Notes: generated by a model from the letters alone, not told the origin. DNA of 64,000 bases from Ketogulonicigenium vulgare WSH-001 (GCF_000223375.1 NC_017384.1:558001-622000); one strand, 5' to 3'. Counted from the first letter of the stretch, positions 42,765 through 51,820 are shown. Numbers and translations are program-made.

Positions 42765-44000
42765 ATGACCCCTCGTCTGACCAAACCCGTGCTGGGTCGG
42801 TCGCTGACCTCTGCCGCCGCGCTGTCGCTGGTGGCGGGGGCGGCCTTTGCCGACACTGTGCGCGTGACCATTCCCGAATACAGCGCCAATACGATGCCCT
42901 ATTTTCAGGCCGCTGCCGCTGATTTCATGGCTGCCAACCCGGACACCACGATTGAACTGGAAATGGTGCCTTGGGCCTCGCTGCAGCAAAAGCTGGTGAC
43001 GGATATCTCGGGCGGGGTGAATTCCGACCTTGCGGTGATCGGCACGCGCTGGATCTTGGATTACGCGGAACTGGGCGTGATCGAGCCGCTGGACAGCTAT
43101 ATCACCCCAGATTTCGCGGGCCGTTTCTTTGACGTGTTCCTGACGCCTTCGATCATCGACGGCACCAATTACGGCCTGCCGATCGCCGCATCCGCCCGTG
43201 CGATGTTCTATAATACCGATATTCTGGCGGCTGCCGGCTATGATGCGCCGCCCGCGACATGGGAAGAAATGCTCGAGGTGGCGCGCGCCATCCGCGCCAG
43301 CAATCCCGATGTCATTCCCTTTGGTCTGCAGGGCAAATCGACCGAGACCGACGTCTATTTCTATTACCCGATGTGGAGCTATGGCGGCGAAATCCTGACC
43401 GATGGCGCCAGCGGCGTGAACACCGAAGCGGGCCTGACCGCGCTGACCACCTATCAAACCATGATCAACGAGGGGCTGACCCAACCGGGCGTCACCGATT
43501 ACGCCCGCGCCGATATCGAGAACCTGTTCAAACAGGGCCGCTCCGCCTTTGTCATCACCGGGCCGTTCCTGTCGAACCAATTGGCCGAGCAAGCGCCCGA
43601 TCTAAACTATGGTATCGGCCGTGTGCCTGCGGGCACCACAACCGCCACCTATGGCGTGACCGATTCCATCGTCATGTTCGCGAATTCGGATGTGAAGGAC
43701 GAGGCTTGGGCCTTTCTTGATTTCCTGTTCACCACCGACCAACGCGTGAAATTCGACGAGGCCGAGGGCTTTTTGCCCGTGAACGTTGAAGAGGCCGCAC
43801 AGCCGCAATTCGCCGATAACGAGGACCTAAAGGTCTTTACCGAACTGCTGGCCAACGCCCAATTCGCGCCGCTGGTCGGCGGTTGGGAAGAGATCGCCGA
43901 TGCGACCATCACTCAGTTGCAGTCGGTCTACCTTGGCCAAACCACGCCCGAAGCTGCCTTGGCCGCGATCGAGGCCAGCGTGAACGCCATCCTGCCGTAA
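42765..44000 (+). CDS. CUT1-type ABC transporter substrate-binding protein
   Basis: 411 residues with a signal peptide ending near AFA-DT (residue 28). The mature protein has the SBP_bac_1/UgpB-like pattern (RVTIPEYSANTMPYFQAAA, then MVPWASLQQKLVTDISGG). AGGAG precedes the start. It is the periplasmic receptor of the LacI locus and the first gene of the plus-strand arm. Family members bind sugars, glycerol-phosphate diesters or other polyols. The ligand here is unknown; the downstream enzymes suggest it contains amide-linked or amino groups. Confidence 0.92.
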   Translation: MTPRLTKPVLGRSLTSAAALSLVAGAAFADTVRVTIPEYSANTMPYFQAAAADFMAANPDTTIELEMVPWASLQQKLVTDISGGVNSDLAVIGTRWILDYAELGVIEPLDSYITPDFAGRFFDVFLTPSIIDGTNYGLPIAASARAMFYNTDILAAAGYDAPPATWEEMLEVARAIRASNPDVIPFGLQGKSTETDVYFYYPMWSYGGEILTDGASGVNTEAGLTALTTYQTMINEGLTQPGVTDYARADIENLFKQGRSAFVITGPFLSNQLAEQAPDLNYGIGRVPAGTTTATYGVTDSIVMFANSDVKDEAWAFLDFLFTTDQRVKFDEAEGFLPVNVEEAAQPQFADNEDLKVFTELLANAQFAPLVGGWEEIADATITQLQSVYLGQTTPEAALAAIEASVNAILP

Positions 44001-44011
44001 CTGGCCCAAGG

Positions 44012-44031
44012 TCAGGGCGCTCGCGCCCTGA
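44012..44031 (+). terminator. Intercistronic hairpin after the binding-protein gene
   Basis: TCAGGGCG and CGCCCTGA form a perfect 8-bp stem with loop CTCG. There is no T-run, so it probably stabilises the upstream mRNA and lowers permease expression relative to the binding protein. Confidence 0.55.
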
Positions 44032-44054
44032 TCCCCCAACTGCAGGACGAAAAG

Positions 44055-44966
44055 ATGACCGCAGCTACTGCTATACCGACGCGCAAACCACCCGCCCACC
44101 GGCTGACCGCGCCTTACCTGTTGATCGCGCCTTCATTCTTGCTGGCGGCCTTCATCGTTTTTTATCCGCTTTATGCGCTAATCAATACGTCGATGCGGTC
44201 GGTAAACCGCTTTGGCATGATCCAAGGCCTGAATGATTTTGCCAATTACACCGCCGTTTTTGCCGATCCGCAGTTTCAGGCAGCGGCCTGGCGATCGCTG
44301 GTCTGGACGGGCGCGATCATCGTCGGGACGATCATCATCTCGATGGGCGTCGCGCTGCTGCTGAACCGCAAATTCCATGGCCGCGCGCTGGCGCGGGTCA
44401 TTGTGATCCTGCCATGGTCGGTCTCGCTGTCGCTGCTGACGGTGGTGTGGCGCTGGGCGCTGAACGCCGAATCCGGCCTGCTGAATCACCTGCTGATGCA
44501 GCTGCATATCATCGATGCGCCGGTGGTCTGGCTCGGTAACGGGCAGATCGCCTTTACCGTGCAGATCGTCATCGGGATTCTGGTCTCGATCCCGTTCACA
44601 TCCTCGCTGCTGCTGGGCGGGCTGTCGTCGCTGCCCAGCGATATCTATGAGGCCGCCGAGATGGAGGGCGCCACCCCCTGGCAGCAGTTTTGCACCATCA
44701 CCCTGCCGCTGATGCGTCCGTTCCTGAATATCGCGGTCGTGCTGAACATGATCAACGTGTTCAACTCTTTCCCGATCATCTGGATTCTGACCGAAGGCGG
44801 CCCCGCGAATTCCACTGATATTCTGGTGACTTACCTTTACAAGATCGCTTTCAAATACGGCAAGCTGGGCGAGGCCTCGGTCGTCTCGCTGCTGATGATC
44901 GTCTTTTTGCTGATCTGTTCGGTCATCTATCTGCGCCTGATCTCAAAGGAGCAGTCCAATGCGTAA
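44055..44966 (+). CDS. ABC transporter permease (UgpA/MalF-like)
   Basis: 303 residues with six membrane helices and a BPD_transp_1 domain. The EAA loop, IYEAAEMEGATPWQQFCTITL, is near residue 200. The N-terminus precedes the first helix at about residue 20, as in UgpA. It pairs with the permease whose start overlaps its last 8 bp, and with the ATPase on the opposite arm. It forms half the inner-membrane channel. Confidence 0.93.
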   Translation: MTAATAIPTRKPPAHRLTAPYLLIAPSFLLAAFIVFYPLYALINTSMRSVNRFGMIQGLNDFANYTAVFADPQFQAAAWRSLVWTGAIIVGTIIISMGVALLLNRKFHGRALARVIVILPWSVSLSLLTVVWRWALNAESGLLNHLLMQLHIIDAPVVWLGNGQIAFTVQIVIGILVSIPFTSSLLLGGLSSLPSDIYEAAEMEGATPWQQFCTITLPLMRPFLNIAVVLNMINVFNSFPIIWILTEGGPANSTDILVTYLYKIAFKYGKLGEASVVSLLMIVFLLICSVIYLRLISKEQSNA

Positions 44967-45798
44967 TCGTATAACGTTCAAAGCCTCGGCCCTGACATGG
45001 CTGTTGCTGGCGCCGCTGGTCGTTGCGAACCTGTTTCCCTTTGCGGTGATGATCTCGACCGCGCTGACGCCGGGCGATGTGGTGCTGTCGGGGCAGACAC
45101 GCTGGGTGCCGGTGCGCCTTGCCTGGAACAACTTTACCGAAATGTGGGTCACCACCGGCTTTGGTCAGGCGCTGGCGAATTCGATGATGGTTGCGGTGAT
45201 GACGACGCTGCTGACGATCCTCGTCTCGGTCCCCGCCGCCTATGCGATGTCGCGGATGCCGTTCAAAGGGATGACGGGCTTTCGCATCTTCATGCTGGTG
45301 ACGCAGATGTTCTCGCCGGTGGTGCTGGTCATTGGCCTGTTCACGCTGATGGTCCAGATGCGGATGCTGGATTCGCTGCCCGTCCTGGCGGTGCTGTATT
45401 GCTGTTTCCACATCGCCGTCGCGATCTGGATGTTGCAAAGCTATTTCGCCTCGATCCCGATCGAGCTGGAACATGCGGCCTGGCTGGAGGGAGCTAGCAA
45501 GTTCCACACGCTGCGCACCGTTTTCATGCCACTGGCGGCGCCCGCGACTGCGGTTGTCGCGCTGTTCACCTTTATCGGCGCGTGGAACGAATATGCGCTG
45601 GCGCTGGCGCTGCTGCGATCCGCCGAGAATTACACCTTGCCACTGCGCATCTCGGCCCTCAGCGGTGGGCGCTATCAGATCGAATGGCATTACGTGATGG
45701 CCGCGACATTCGTGGCGACGATCCCGGTATCGGTGATCTTTATCTGGCTGCAACGCCACCTGATTTCCGGCCTCGCAGGCGGGGCGGTCAAAGGCTGA
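44959..45798 (+). CDS. ABC transporter permease (UgpE/MalG-like)
   Basis: 279 residues with six membrane helices. The EAA loop is IELEHAAWLEGASKFHTLR near residues 170-188, and the C-terminus ends with the typical short RHLISGLAGGAVKG. It is the second half of the channel. It overlaps the first permease by 8 bp, and AAAGGA just after it serves the RidA gene 11 bp downstream. Confidence 0.93.
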   Translation: MRNRITFKASALTWLLLAPLVVANLFPFAVMISTALTPGDVVLSGQTRWVPVRLAWNNFTEMWVTTGFGQALANSMMVAVMTTLLTILVSVPAAYAMSRMPFKGMTGFRIFMLVTQMFSPVVLVIGLFTLMVQMRMLDSLPVLAVLYCCFHIAVAIWMLQSYFASIPIELEHAAWLEGASKFHTLRTVFMPLAAPATAVVALFTFIGAWNEYALALALLRSAENYTLPLRISALSGGRYQIEWHYVMAATFVATIPVSVIFIWLQRHLISGLAGGAVKG

Positions 45799-45809
45799 AA
45801 GGAAAGACC

Positions 45810-46196
45810 ATGCCAAAAACCATTGAATATTTGACATTTGCGGGCGCAACCGGCGGCTCGCCCCTCAGCCCGGCTGTGCGCACTGGCGATTTCGTCTGGG
45901 TCTCGGGGCAGATCCCGGCGGGCGCGGATGGCGTGATTGTCGGGCACGAGATCACCGCCCAAACCAAGCAGGTCATGGCCAATATCGAGAAGGCACTGGC
46001 GCTGGCGGGCTGCACGCTGGACGACATTTGCAAGACCACCGTCTGGCTGCAGGACGCCCGCGACTTTCGCGCCTTTAACACCACCTATGCCGGCTTTTTC
46101 ACCAAAGGTCTGCCCGCCCGCACCACCAGCGAGGCGCGGCTGATGGCCAACATCCTGATCGAAATCGAAGCCGTGGCGTATAAGCCGCAGGACTAA
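45810..46196 (+). CDS. RidA/YjgF-family reactive-imine deaminase
   Basis: 128 residues, full RidA length, from the ATG at 45810 with AAAGGA 6 bp upstream. The trimer-interface pattern is present: VWVSGQIPAG, KALALAGCTLDDICKTTVWL and Arg104 in LPARTTSEAR, the residue that binds the carboxylate of the substrate; Glu120 follows. RidA hydrolyses enamine/imine intermediates released by PLP enzymes such as the D-threonine-aldolase-like protein of this locus. It is within the plus-strand operon, suggesting the pathway makes a reactive aminoacrylate-like intermediate. Confidence 0.92.
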   Translation: MPKTIEYLTFAGATGGSPLSPAVRTGDFVWVSGQIPAGADGVIVGHEITAQTKQVMANIEKALALAGCTLDDICKTTVWLQDARDFRAFNTTYAGFFTKGLPARTTSEARLMANILIEIEAVAYKPQD

Positions 46197-46229
46197 AGGC
46201 GCGCAAGTGCCAAGGAAGGAAAGAATAAA

Positions 46230-47441
46230 ATGTCGCAAATTCAGGGTCGTAAATACGATCTGGTGCTGAAAGGCGGCCATCTTTTGGATGCGCGCAACGG
46301 CATCGACGACAAGCGCGATATCGCCATTTTGAACGGCAAGATCGCCGCTGTGGCTGAAAGCCTTGATCCCGCAGGGGCGCGCGTGCGCGATATGGCGGGT
46401 TGCTATGTGATGCCCGGCCTGATCGACATCCACACCCATGTCTATCACAAGGCGACCTCTCTTAGTGTTGACCCCGATATGATCTCGCGCCGCTCTGCCA
46501 CGACGACCTTGGTCGATGCGGGGTCGGCGGGTGCGGGCAATTACGACGGCTTTCGTGACTTTGTGATGAAGCAGTCCGATTACCGTATCCTCGCTTTCCT
46601 TAACATTTCCTTTCCGGGCATTTTTGGCTTTGACCACAATCTGTTCATCGGCGAGGCGACATTGGCCGAAATGCTGCCCGTCGACCGCTGCATCGCCAAG
46701 ATCGAGGCGAACCGCGACAAGATCGTCGGTGTAAAGGTGCGCATCGGCGGCCCCGCGACCGGTCGCCTTGGCCTTGGCGCGCTGGAGTTGGCGCTCGAGG
46801 CGGCCGAGGCTGTCGGCCTGCCGCTGATGACCCATATCGGTGGCCCGCCGCCCAGCTATGCCGAGGTGGTCGCGATGCTGCGGCCCGGCGATATCCTGAC
46901 CCATTGCTATCGCCCCGATCCAAATTCGGCGCTGGGCGCTGATGGGCAATTGCTGCCCGAGGTGCAGGCCGCCCGCGAGCGCGGTGTGTTGTTTGATATC
47001 GCCCACGGTATGGGGGCCTTTGGTTTCGAAGTGGCCGAGAAATCTTTGGCCTTGGGGTTCAAGCCCGACCTGATTTCCAGCGATGTGCATGTCGTCAGTC
47101 TGGGCGGCCCTGGCTATGATCTGCTGCATACGATGAGCAAGCTGCTGAACTGCGGTATGTCTGTGGCCGAGGTTGTCGCGGCCTCCGCGAATGCGCCCGC
47201 GCTGGCGGTGCGTCGGCCGGAACTCGGCCATTTGGGTGTCGGCGCGATTGCCGATATCACCGCGCTGCAGGTCGTGGACGCCGGTTTCACCTTTACCGAT
47301 GTGCGCGGGCAGACGCGCAAGGGCGATCGCCTGTTCCATCCGATGGCGGTTTATCAGGCCGGGCGCGAGGCGGAAATCGCGCGGCGCACCTTTGAAGAGC
47401 CGTTCTTTCATCTGCAACCCTGCGCCTGCGGAGGGCATTGA
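46230..47441 (+). CDS. EF_0837-type amidohydrolase (dihydroorotase/D-aminoacylase-like)
   Basis: 403 residues. The metal-binding motif GLIDIHTHVY has His68 and His70; Lys169 in GVKVRIGG is the likely carbamylated bridging lysine; His residues follow in THIGGPPP and THCYRPDP, and the catalytic Asp in SSDVHV. This is the amidohydrolase/deacetylase family typified by EF_0837, whose relatives deacetylate N-acyl substrates or act near amino-acid-derived acids. An AAGGAAAG lies before the start. The stop overlaps the cutC start (TGATG). Confidence 0.88.
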   Translation: MSQIQGRKYDLVLKGGHLLDARNGIDDKRDIAILNGKIAAVAESLDPAGARVRDMAGCYVMPGLIDIHTHVYHKATSLSVDPDMISRRSATTTLVDAGSAGAGNYDGFRDFVMKQSDYRILAFLNISFPGIFGFDHNLFIGEATLAEMLPVDRCIAKIEANRDKIVGVKVRIGGPATGRLGLGALELALEAAEAVGLPLMTHIGGPPPSYAEVVAMLRPGDILTHCYRPDPNSALGADGQLLPEVQAARERGVLFDIAHGMGAFGFEVAEKSLALGFKPDLISSDVHVVSLGGPGYDLLHTMSKLLNCGMSVAEVVAASANAPALAVRRPELGHLGVGAIADITALQVVDAGFTFTDVRGQTRKGDRLFHPMAVYQAGREAEIARRTFEEPFFHLQPCACGGH

Positions 47442-48190
47442 TGCCATTGGTCGAAATTTGCGTCGAAAACGTCGACGAGGCATTGGCCGCCGAGGCCGCG
47501 GGCGCGGACCGGATCGAGCTTTGCGCGGCGCTCGGGACCGAAGGGGGGATCACCCCCTCGGTCGGATTGGTGCAGGTGGCGCAGACCTATCTGGAACAGG
47601 TGCTGATCTATCCGATGGTGCGCCCGCGCGGCGGCGATTTCGTGTATACAGCATCGGAATTTGAATCGATGCTGGGCGATATTTCGGCCTTTCGCGCAGC
47701 TGGCATACCCGGTGTGGTGGCCGGTTGCCTGATGCCGGACGGCACCATTGATCTCGACCGGATGCGGGCGATTGTGGCGGCGGCGGGCGGGATGGATGTC
47801 ACCTGTCACCGCGCCTTTGACATGACCCGTGACCCGTTTGAGGCGCTCGAGGCGCTGATCGCCGCCGGTGTCAGCCGCGTCCTGACCACCGGCCAACAGG
47901 CGCGCGCTGCGCTGGCGCTGCCGCTGCTGCAGAATCTGATCCGCGCCGCGCGCGGGCGGATCATCATTCTGGTCTGCGGTGATCTGACCCCCGCTGATAT
48001 CGACCCCGATGGCACGCTGGCAGGCGGTTACGAGTTCCATTTTGGCGCCGGAAAACAGGTCGATAGCCCGATGATCTATCGCAATCCCGCCGTCTTCATG
48101 GGCAAGGATGCCGAAAGCTCTGAATTCACCCGCCGTGTGGCGGATGAACAGGCGCTGCAGCACAAGATTGCGGCGGCAAAGGGCCTATGA
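47441..48190 (+). CDS. cutC: CutC-family TIM-barrel protein
   Basis: 249 residues. The CutC pattern is clear: LVEICVENVDEALAAEAAGADRIELC is split across the first 35 residues, then GGITPSVGL, YPMVRPRGGDFVY, and the DVTCHRAFDMTRDP block. The family was named for copper homeostasis, but the direct biochemical role is unsettled, and it often sits beside carbohydrate genes. Here it ends a catabolic operon, overlapping the amidohydrolase by one base, which argues for an enzymatic role. It overlaps the convergent ATPase by 6 bp. Confidence 0.93.
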   Translation: MPLVEICVENVDEALAAEAAGADRIELCAALGTEGGITPSVGLVQVAQTYLEQVLIYPMVRPRGGDFVYTASEFESMLGDISAFRAAGIPGVVAGCLMPDGTIDLDRMRAIVAAAGGMDVTCHRAFDMTRDPFEALEALIAAGVSRVLTTGQQARAALALPLLQNLIRAARGRIIILVCGDLTPADIDPDGTLAGGYEFHFGAGKQVDSPMIYRNPAVFMGKDAESSEFTRRVADEQALQHKIAAAKGL

Positions 48191-48901
48191 GGCCAGCAAA
48201 TGCTGTCCGTAGTCACTGGTCAGCGCGCGGGCTTTCAGCGCGCTGACATCGGCCATCTCCTGCACCTCGCCGTGGCGCAGCACGGCCAAACGGTCGCAAA
48301 GGAAAGACACGACCGACAGGTCATGCGCCACCAGCAGATAGGTCAGCCCGCGCGATTGGCGCAGGGATTTCAGCAGATTCAAGATCTCGGCCTGCACCGA
48401 GACATCCAGCGCCGAGGTCGGCTCGTCCAGCAGCAGGATCTGCGGCTCTAGCATCAGGGCGCGGGCGATCGCGACGCGCTGGCGCTGGCCGCCCGACAGT
48501 TGGTGCGGCAGGCGAAAGCGGAAATGCGCCCCAAGGCCGACGGCTTGCAGCACATCGCTGATCCGCTCCTCGCGCCGGTCCATTTTGTGGATCTGCAGCG
48601 GCTCCATCAGCGTGGCATGGACGGTTTTGCGCGGATGCAATGAGCCATAGGGGTCCTGAAACACCATCTGCATCAGGCGGGGACCGGCGCGCATCTTGCC
48701 GTTTTCCGCGATCTTATCCGCGACGGTCATCTTGCCGGTCCAGCTATCCACTTGCCCGGCCAGCGCTTTCAGCACCGTCGACTTGCCCGAGCCGCTTTCA
48801 CCGACCAGCGCGAAACTTTCGCCCCGCGCGATATCCAGGTTCATGCCTTTGACGACGCGGGTCTCGCCATAGAAAATATCAAGGTTGTCCAGACGGATCA
48901 T
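48185..48901 (-). CDS. Peptide-type ABC transporter ATPase (DppF/OppF-like)
   Basis: 238 residues, shorter than usual for DppF because the C-terminal oligopeptide HPY domain is missing. Walker A is GESGSGKST (34-42), Q-loop FQDPYGSLHPR, signature LSGGQRQRV, and Walker B LLLDEPTSALD. It starts 4 bp inside the first ATPase (ATGA), forming the standard pair of peptide ATPases. Its 3' end overlaps cutC. Confidence 0.92.
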   Translation of the reverse strand: MIRLDNLDIFYGETRVVKGMNLDIARGESFALVGESGSGKSTVLKALAGQVDSWTGKMTVADKIAENGKMRAGPRLMQMVFQDPYGSLHPRKTVHATLMEPLQIHKMDRREERISDVLQAVGLGAHFRFRLPHQLSGGQRQRVAIARALMLEPQILLLDEPTSALDVSVQAEILNLLKSLRQSRGLTYLLVAHDLSVVSFLCDRLAVLRHGEVQEMADVSALKARALTSDYGQHLLAS

Positions 48902-49734
48902 TTGACGCCCTCCAGCATGGCGCGATCAAGAACGGGCAGCACGTCGCGTGTCTCGTCCAGTTGCGGCTGCGAGGCGAGCAGCCCGCGCGTATAGGGATGT
49001 TGGGCCTGATCCAGCGCGCCCGCCGCGCATTCCTCGACAATCTTGCCCTGATACATGACCAGAACGCGATCGCACCAGCGCGAGACCATGCCAAGGTCGT
49101 GGCTGATCATCAACAGGCCCATGCCGCGGCGGCGCACCAGATCATCCATGATCTCCAACACTTGGCCGCGCACGGATACATCAAGCGCCGAGGTCGGCTC
49201 GTCCGCGATCAGCAGGGCGGGCTCCATAATCACCATCATGGCGATCATGACGCGCTGCCCCATGCCGCCCGAGACCTCGTGCGGATAAAGTTTCGCGACA
49301 CGCTCCGGGTCGTGAATGCGCACCGATTCCAGCGCGGCGATGACGCGGGCGTGGCGTTCCTTGCGGGTGAATTTGCCGTGGAAGGACAGCACTTCACCAA
49401 TCTGCGCGCCGATGGTCATCACCGGGTTCAGCGAGAATTTCGGGTCCTGCATGATCATCGACATCTGCATCCCGCGCAGATGCCGCAGCTTTGATTCGGG
49501 TTGGCCCAGGATGTCTTGGCCCTTGAATGTCAGCCGATCTGCGGTGACGCGGCCGGGGGGCGGGATCAGCCCCATCATGGCGCGCCCGGTCATGGATTTG
49601 CCCGAGCCGCTTTCGCCCACAATGCCGACCCGCTCGTTCCCGACGGACAGCGAGATGCCTTTGACGACCTCGACCATGCCCGTCTCTGACGGGAAGGCGA
49701 CGCGCAGGTTCTGAACTTCGATCAGAGTGCTCAT
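48898..49734 (-). CDS. Peptide-type ABC transporter ATPase (DppD/OppD-like)
   Basis: 278 residues from the ATG at 49734, the start that yields a proper ABC N-terminus (TLIEVQNLRVAFPSETGM). Upstream frame only reads through the permease. Walker A is GESGSGKSM, Q-loop MQDPKFSLNP, signature EVSGGMGQRV, Walker B LIADEPTSALD, then a partial oligopeptide C-terminal tail. It overlaps both its neighbours by 4 bp. Signature Gly-Gly-Met-Gly-Gln deviates slightly from the common SGGMRQR. Confidence 0.92.
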   Translation of the reverse strand: MSTLIEVQNLRVAFPSETGMVEVVKGISLSVGNERVGIVGESGSGKSMTGRAMMGLIPPPGRVTADRLTFKGQDILGQPESKLRHLRGMQMSMIMQDPKFSLNPVMTIGAQIGEVLSFHGKFTRKERHARVIAALESVRIHDPERVAKLYPHEVSGGMGQRVMIAMMVIMEPALLIADEPTSALDVSVRGQVLEIMDDLVRRRGMGLLMISHDLGMVSRWCDRVLVMYQGKIVEECAAGALDQAQHPYTRGLLASQPQLDETRDVLPVLDRAMLEGVK

Positions 49735-50636
49735 CCTTTGGTCTTTCCTTTGGGGTCCAGAATATCGCGCAGCCCGTCGCCAAAGAAACAAAAGCCAAGG
49801 CTGACGATGACGATGGCAAGGCCGGGCATGGTGGCGACCCACCATTGGTCGATGATGAAATCCCGCCCGCGCGAGATCATCGCCCCCCATTCGGGCAGGG
49901 GCGGCTGTGCGCCAAGGCCGATAAAGCCAAGCCCCGCCGCCGTCAGAATGATCCCCGCCATATCCAGCGAGGCGCGCACGATGGTCGATGACAGGCACAT
50001 CGGCAGGATATGCTGAAAGATCACGCGGATATGCGAGGCACCCTGCATGCGTGCGGCGGTGATGAAATCGGCACCGCGCAGCGTGATCGCCTCGGCTCGC
50101 GCGATACGGGCATAGACCGGCCAGCTGGTGATGGCGATGGCGATCACCGCGTTCTGAATGCCCGGCCCCAGCGCGGCGACAAACGCCAGCGCAAGGATCA
50201 GGCGGGGCAGGGACAGGAAAATATCGGTGACGGCCATCAGCACGCGATCCCACCAACCGCCCAAATAGCCCGCAGCCGCGCCCAAAATCAGACCGATCGG
50301 CGCAGAAATCACCGCCACCATCACGACGATGGTCAGCGTGATGCGCGCCCCAAAAATCACGCGGGAATAGATGTCGCGGCCGAGCTCATCCGTGCCCATC
50401 CAATGGCTGGTCGAGGGCGGCAGCAGGCGCTGCGACAGCGTGCCAAACAGCGGGTTATGCGTCGCAAGCAGTGGGGCGAATGCCGCAACCAGCAGCAGGA
50501 TCAGAATGATGACCGCGCCCACCATCGCCAGCGGATTGCGGCTAAAGGCGCGCGCCATGCGGTAAGCTTGGCCCAGCCGGAACTGAACCATGTTTTCGGG
50601 CGTCTCGGACAGCAACCATTCGCGTCGTGTTGTCAT
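49731..50636 (-). CDS. Peptide-type ABC transporter permease (DppC/OppC-like)
   Basis: 301 residues from the ATG at 50636, which has AAGGGGG upstream. An OppC-type N-terminal membrane helix (about 36-58) is followed by the BPD_transp_1 core with GTDELGRDIYSRVIFGAR, the DppC signature, and EAA loop RAEAITLRGADFITAARMQG. It pairs with DppB, 10 bp upstream, in the inner membrane. Confidence 0.94.
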   Translation of the reverse strand: MTTRREWLLSETPENMVQFRLGQAYRMARAFSRNPLAMVGAVIILILLLVAAFAPLLATHNPLFGTLSQRLLPPSTSHWMGTDELGRDIYSRVIFGARITLTIVVMVAVISAPIGLILGAAAGYLGGWWDRVLMAVTDIFLSLPRLILALAFVAALGPGIQNAVIAIAITSWPVYARIARAEAITLRGADFITAARMQGASHIRVIFQHILPMCLSSTIVRASLDMAGIILTAAGLGFIGLGAQPPLPEWGAMISRGRDFIIDQWWVATMPGLAIVIVSLGFCFFGDGLRDILDPKGKTKG

Positions 50637-50646
50637 ACCTGCCCCC

Positions 50647-51693
50647 TTAGCGCGCACGCGGGTCGAGCAAGCTGTAAAGCAGGTCGGACCCTTTGTTGAT
50701 AATGATGAAAACCGCGCCGATCACCAAGGTGCCGCCCAGAACGGCGTTCATATCGGCGTTCAGCAGGGCGGTGGTGATGTAATTGCCGATACCGGGCCAG
50801 CTAAAGACGGTCTCGATCATGACGGACCCTTCCAGCAGCGCGGCATAGGACAGGCCGACCACCGTCACCAGTTGGATGCGGATCGGGCGAAAGGCATGGC
50901 GCCACAGGATGATGCGGGGCGGGGCACCTTTGACGCGGGCGGTCAAAATGAATTCCTGCCCCAGCTGTTCCAGCATGAAACTGCGGGTCATGCGCGAAAT
51001 ATAGGCCAGCGAGAAAAAGCCAAGGATCGCGGCGGGCAGGATGATGCGGCGAAACGCGCTGTGGAAACTTTGCATATCGCCCGCCAGCAGGCTGTCGATC
51101 AGCAACAGGCCCGTGCGCACCGGCACCATGCCGTCCAAAAAGATATCAATCCGCCCCGGCCCGCCGACCCAGCGCAGCCGTGCATAAAAAATAACCAAAC
51201 CGACCAGACCCAGCCAGAATGCGGGAATCGCATAGCCGGCAAGGCCGACGACACGGATGACCTGATCGATCCATGTGCCCTGCCGCCACGCCGCATAAAC
51301 GCCCATCGGCACGCCCAGCACCACGCCAATGATGATCCCCAGCGTTGCCATTTCCAGCGTGGCGGGGAAGACGCGCGACAGATCCTCGGCCACGGGACGC
51401 CCGGTCGAGACGGACCGTCCCAGATCCCCTTGTAAAACATCCAGAATATAGCTGCCGAATTGCACGATCATCGGGCGATCAAGGCCCATAGCCTCGCGCG
51501 CGGCATTATACGTCTCGGTCGAGGCGCGATCGCCCACCACCGCCAGCACCGGATCAATCGGGATCACGCGCCCGATGAAAAAGGTGATAGCCAGCAGGCC
51601 GATAAAGGTGATCGCGACGGTCAGCAGCAGCCCGGCAAGGCCGCGCGCCCGGTTCGAGATCCGTTTTCCGAAAGCGGCAAGGCTTGGGCTCAT
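50647..51693 (-). CDS. Peptide-type ABC transporter permease (DppB/OppB-like)
   Basis: 348 residues with about six membrane helices and a DppB-type N-terminus (VAITFIGLLAITFFIGRVIP). The conserved GDLGRSVSTGRPVAED and EAA loop EQLGQEFILTARVKGAPP are present. It is the first gene of the minus-strand transporter operon, divergent from the XRE-cupin regulator gene across a 127-bp spacer with an inverted repeat. Confidence 0.94.
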   Translation of the reverse strand: MSPSLAAFGKRISNRARGLAGLLLTVAITFIGLLAITFFIGRVIPIDPVLAVVGDRASTETYNAAREAMGLDRPMIVQFGSYILDVLQGDLGRSVSTGRPVAEDLSRVFPATLEMATLGIIIGVVLGVPMGVYAAWRQGTWIDQVIRVVGLAGYAIPAFWLGLVGLVIFYARLRWVGGPGRIDIFLDGMVPVRTGLLLIDSLLAGDMQSFHSAFRRIILPAAILGFFSLAYISRMTRSFMLEQLGQEFILTARVKGAPPRIILWRHAFRPIRIQLVTVVGLSYAALLEGSVMIETVFSWPGIGNYITTALLNADMNAVLGGTLVIGAVFIIINKGSDLLYSLLDPRAR

Positions 51694-51755
51694 CTGGCGA
51701 TCATCCTATTCTCCGATAAGGGCGGCAGGCGCGAAATTTTATATGTCTGATTTCG

Positions 51756-51788
51756 TTTGACGATGTGATTTATTTTGATACCGTCAAA
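51756..51788. promoter_or_regulatory. Inverted repeat, candidate XRE-cupin operator
   Basis: TTTGACG (51756-51762) and CGTCAAA (51782-51788) form a 7-bp perfect inverted repeat with 19 AT-rich bases between, centre to centre about 26 bp. It lies between the divergent permease and regulator genes. The regulator's binding there is inferred from position. Confidence 0.5.
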
Positions 51789-51820
51789 GAAATTTTACCA
51801 GACCTTTACGTGGGAATGTC

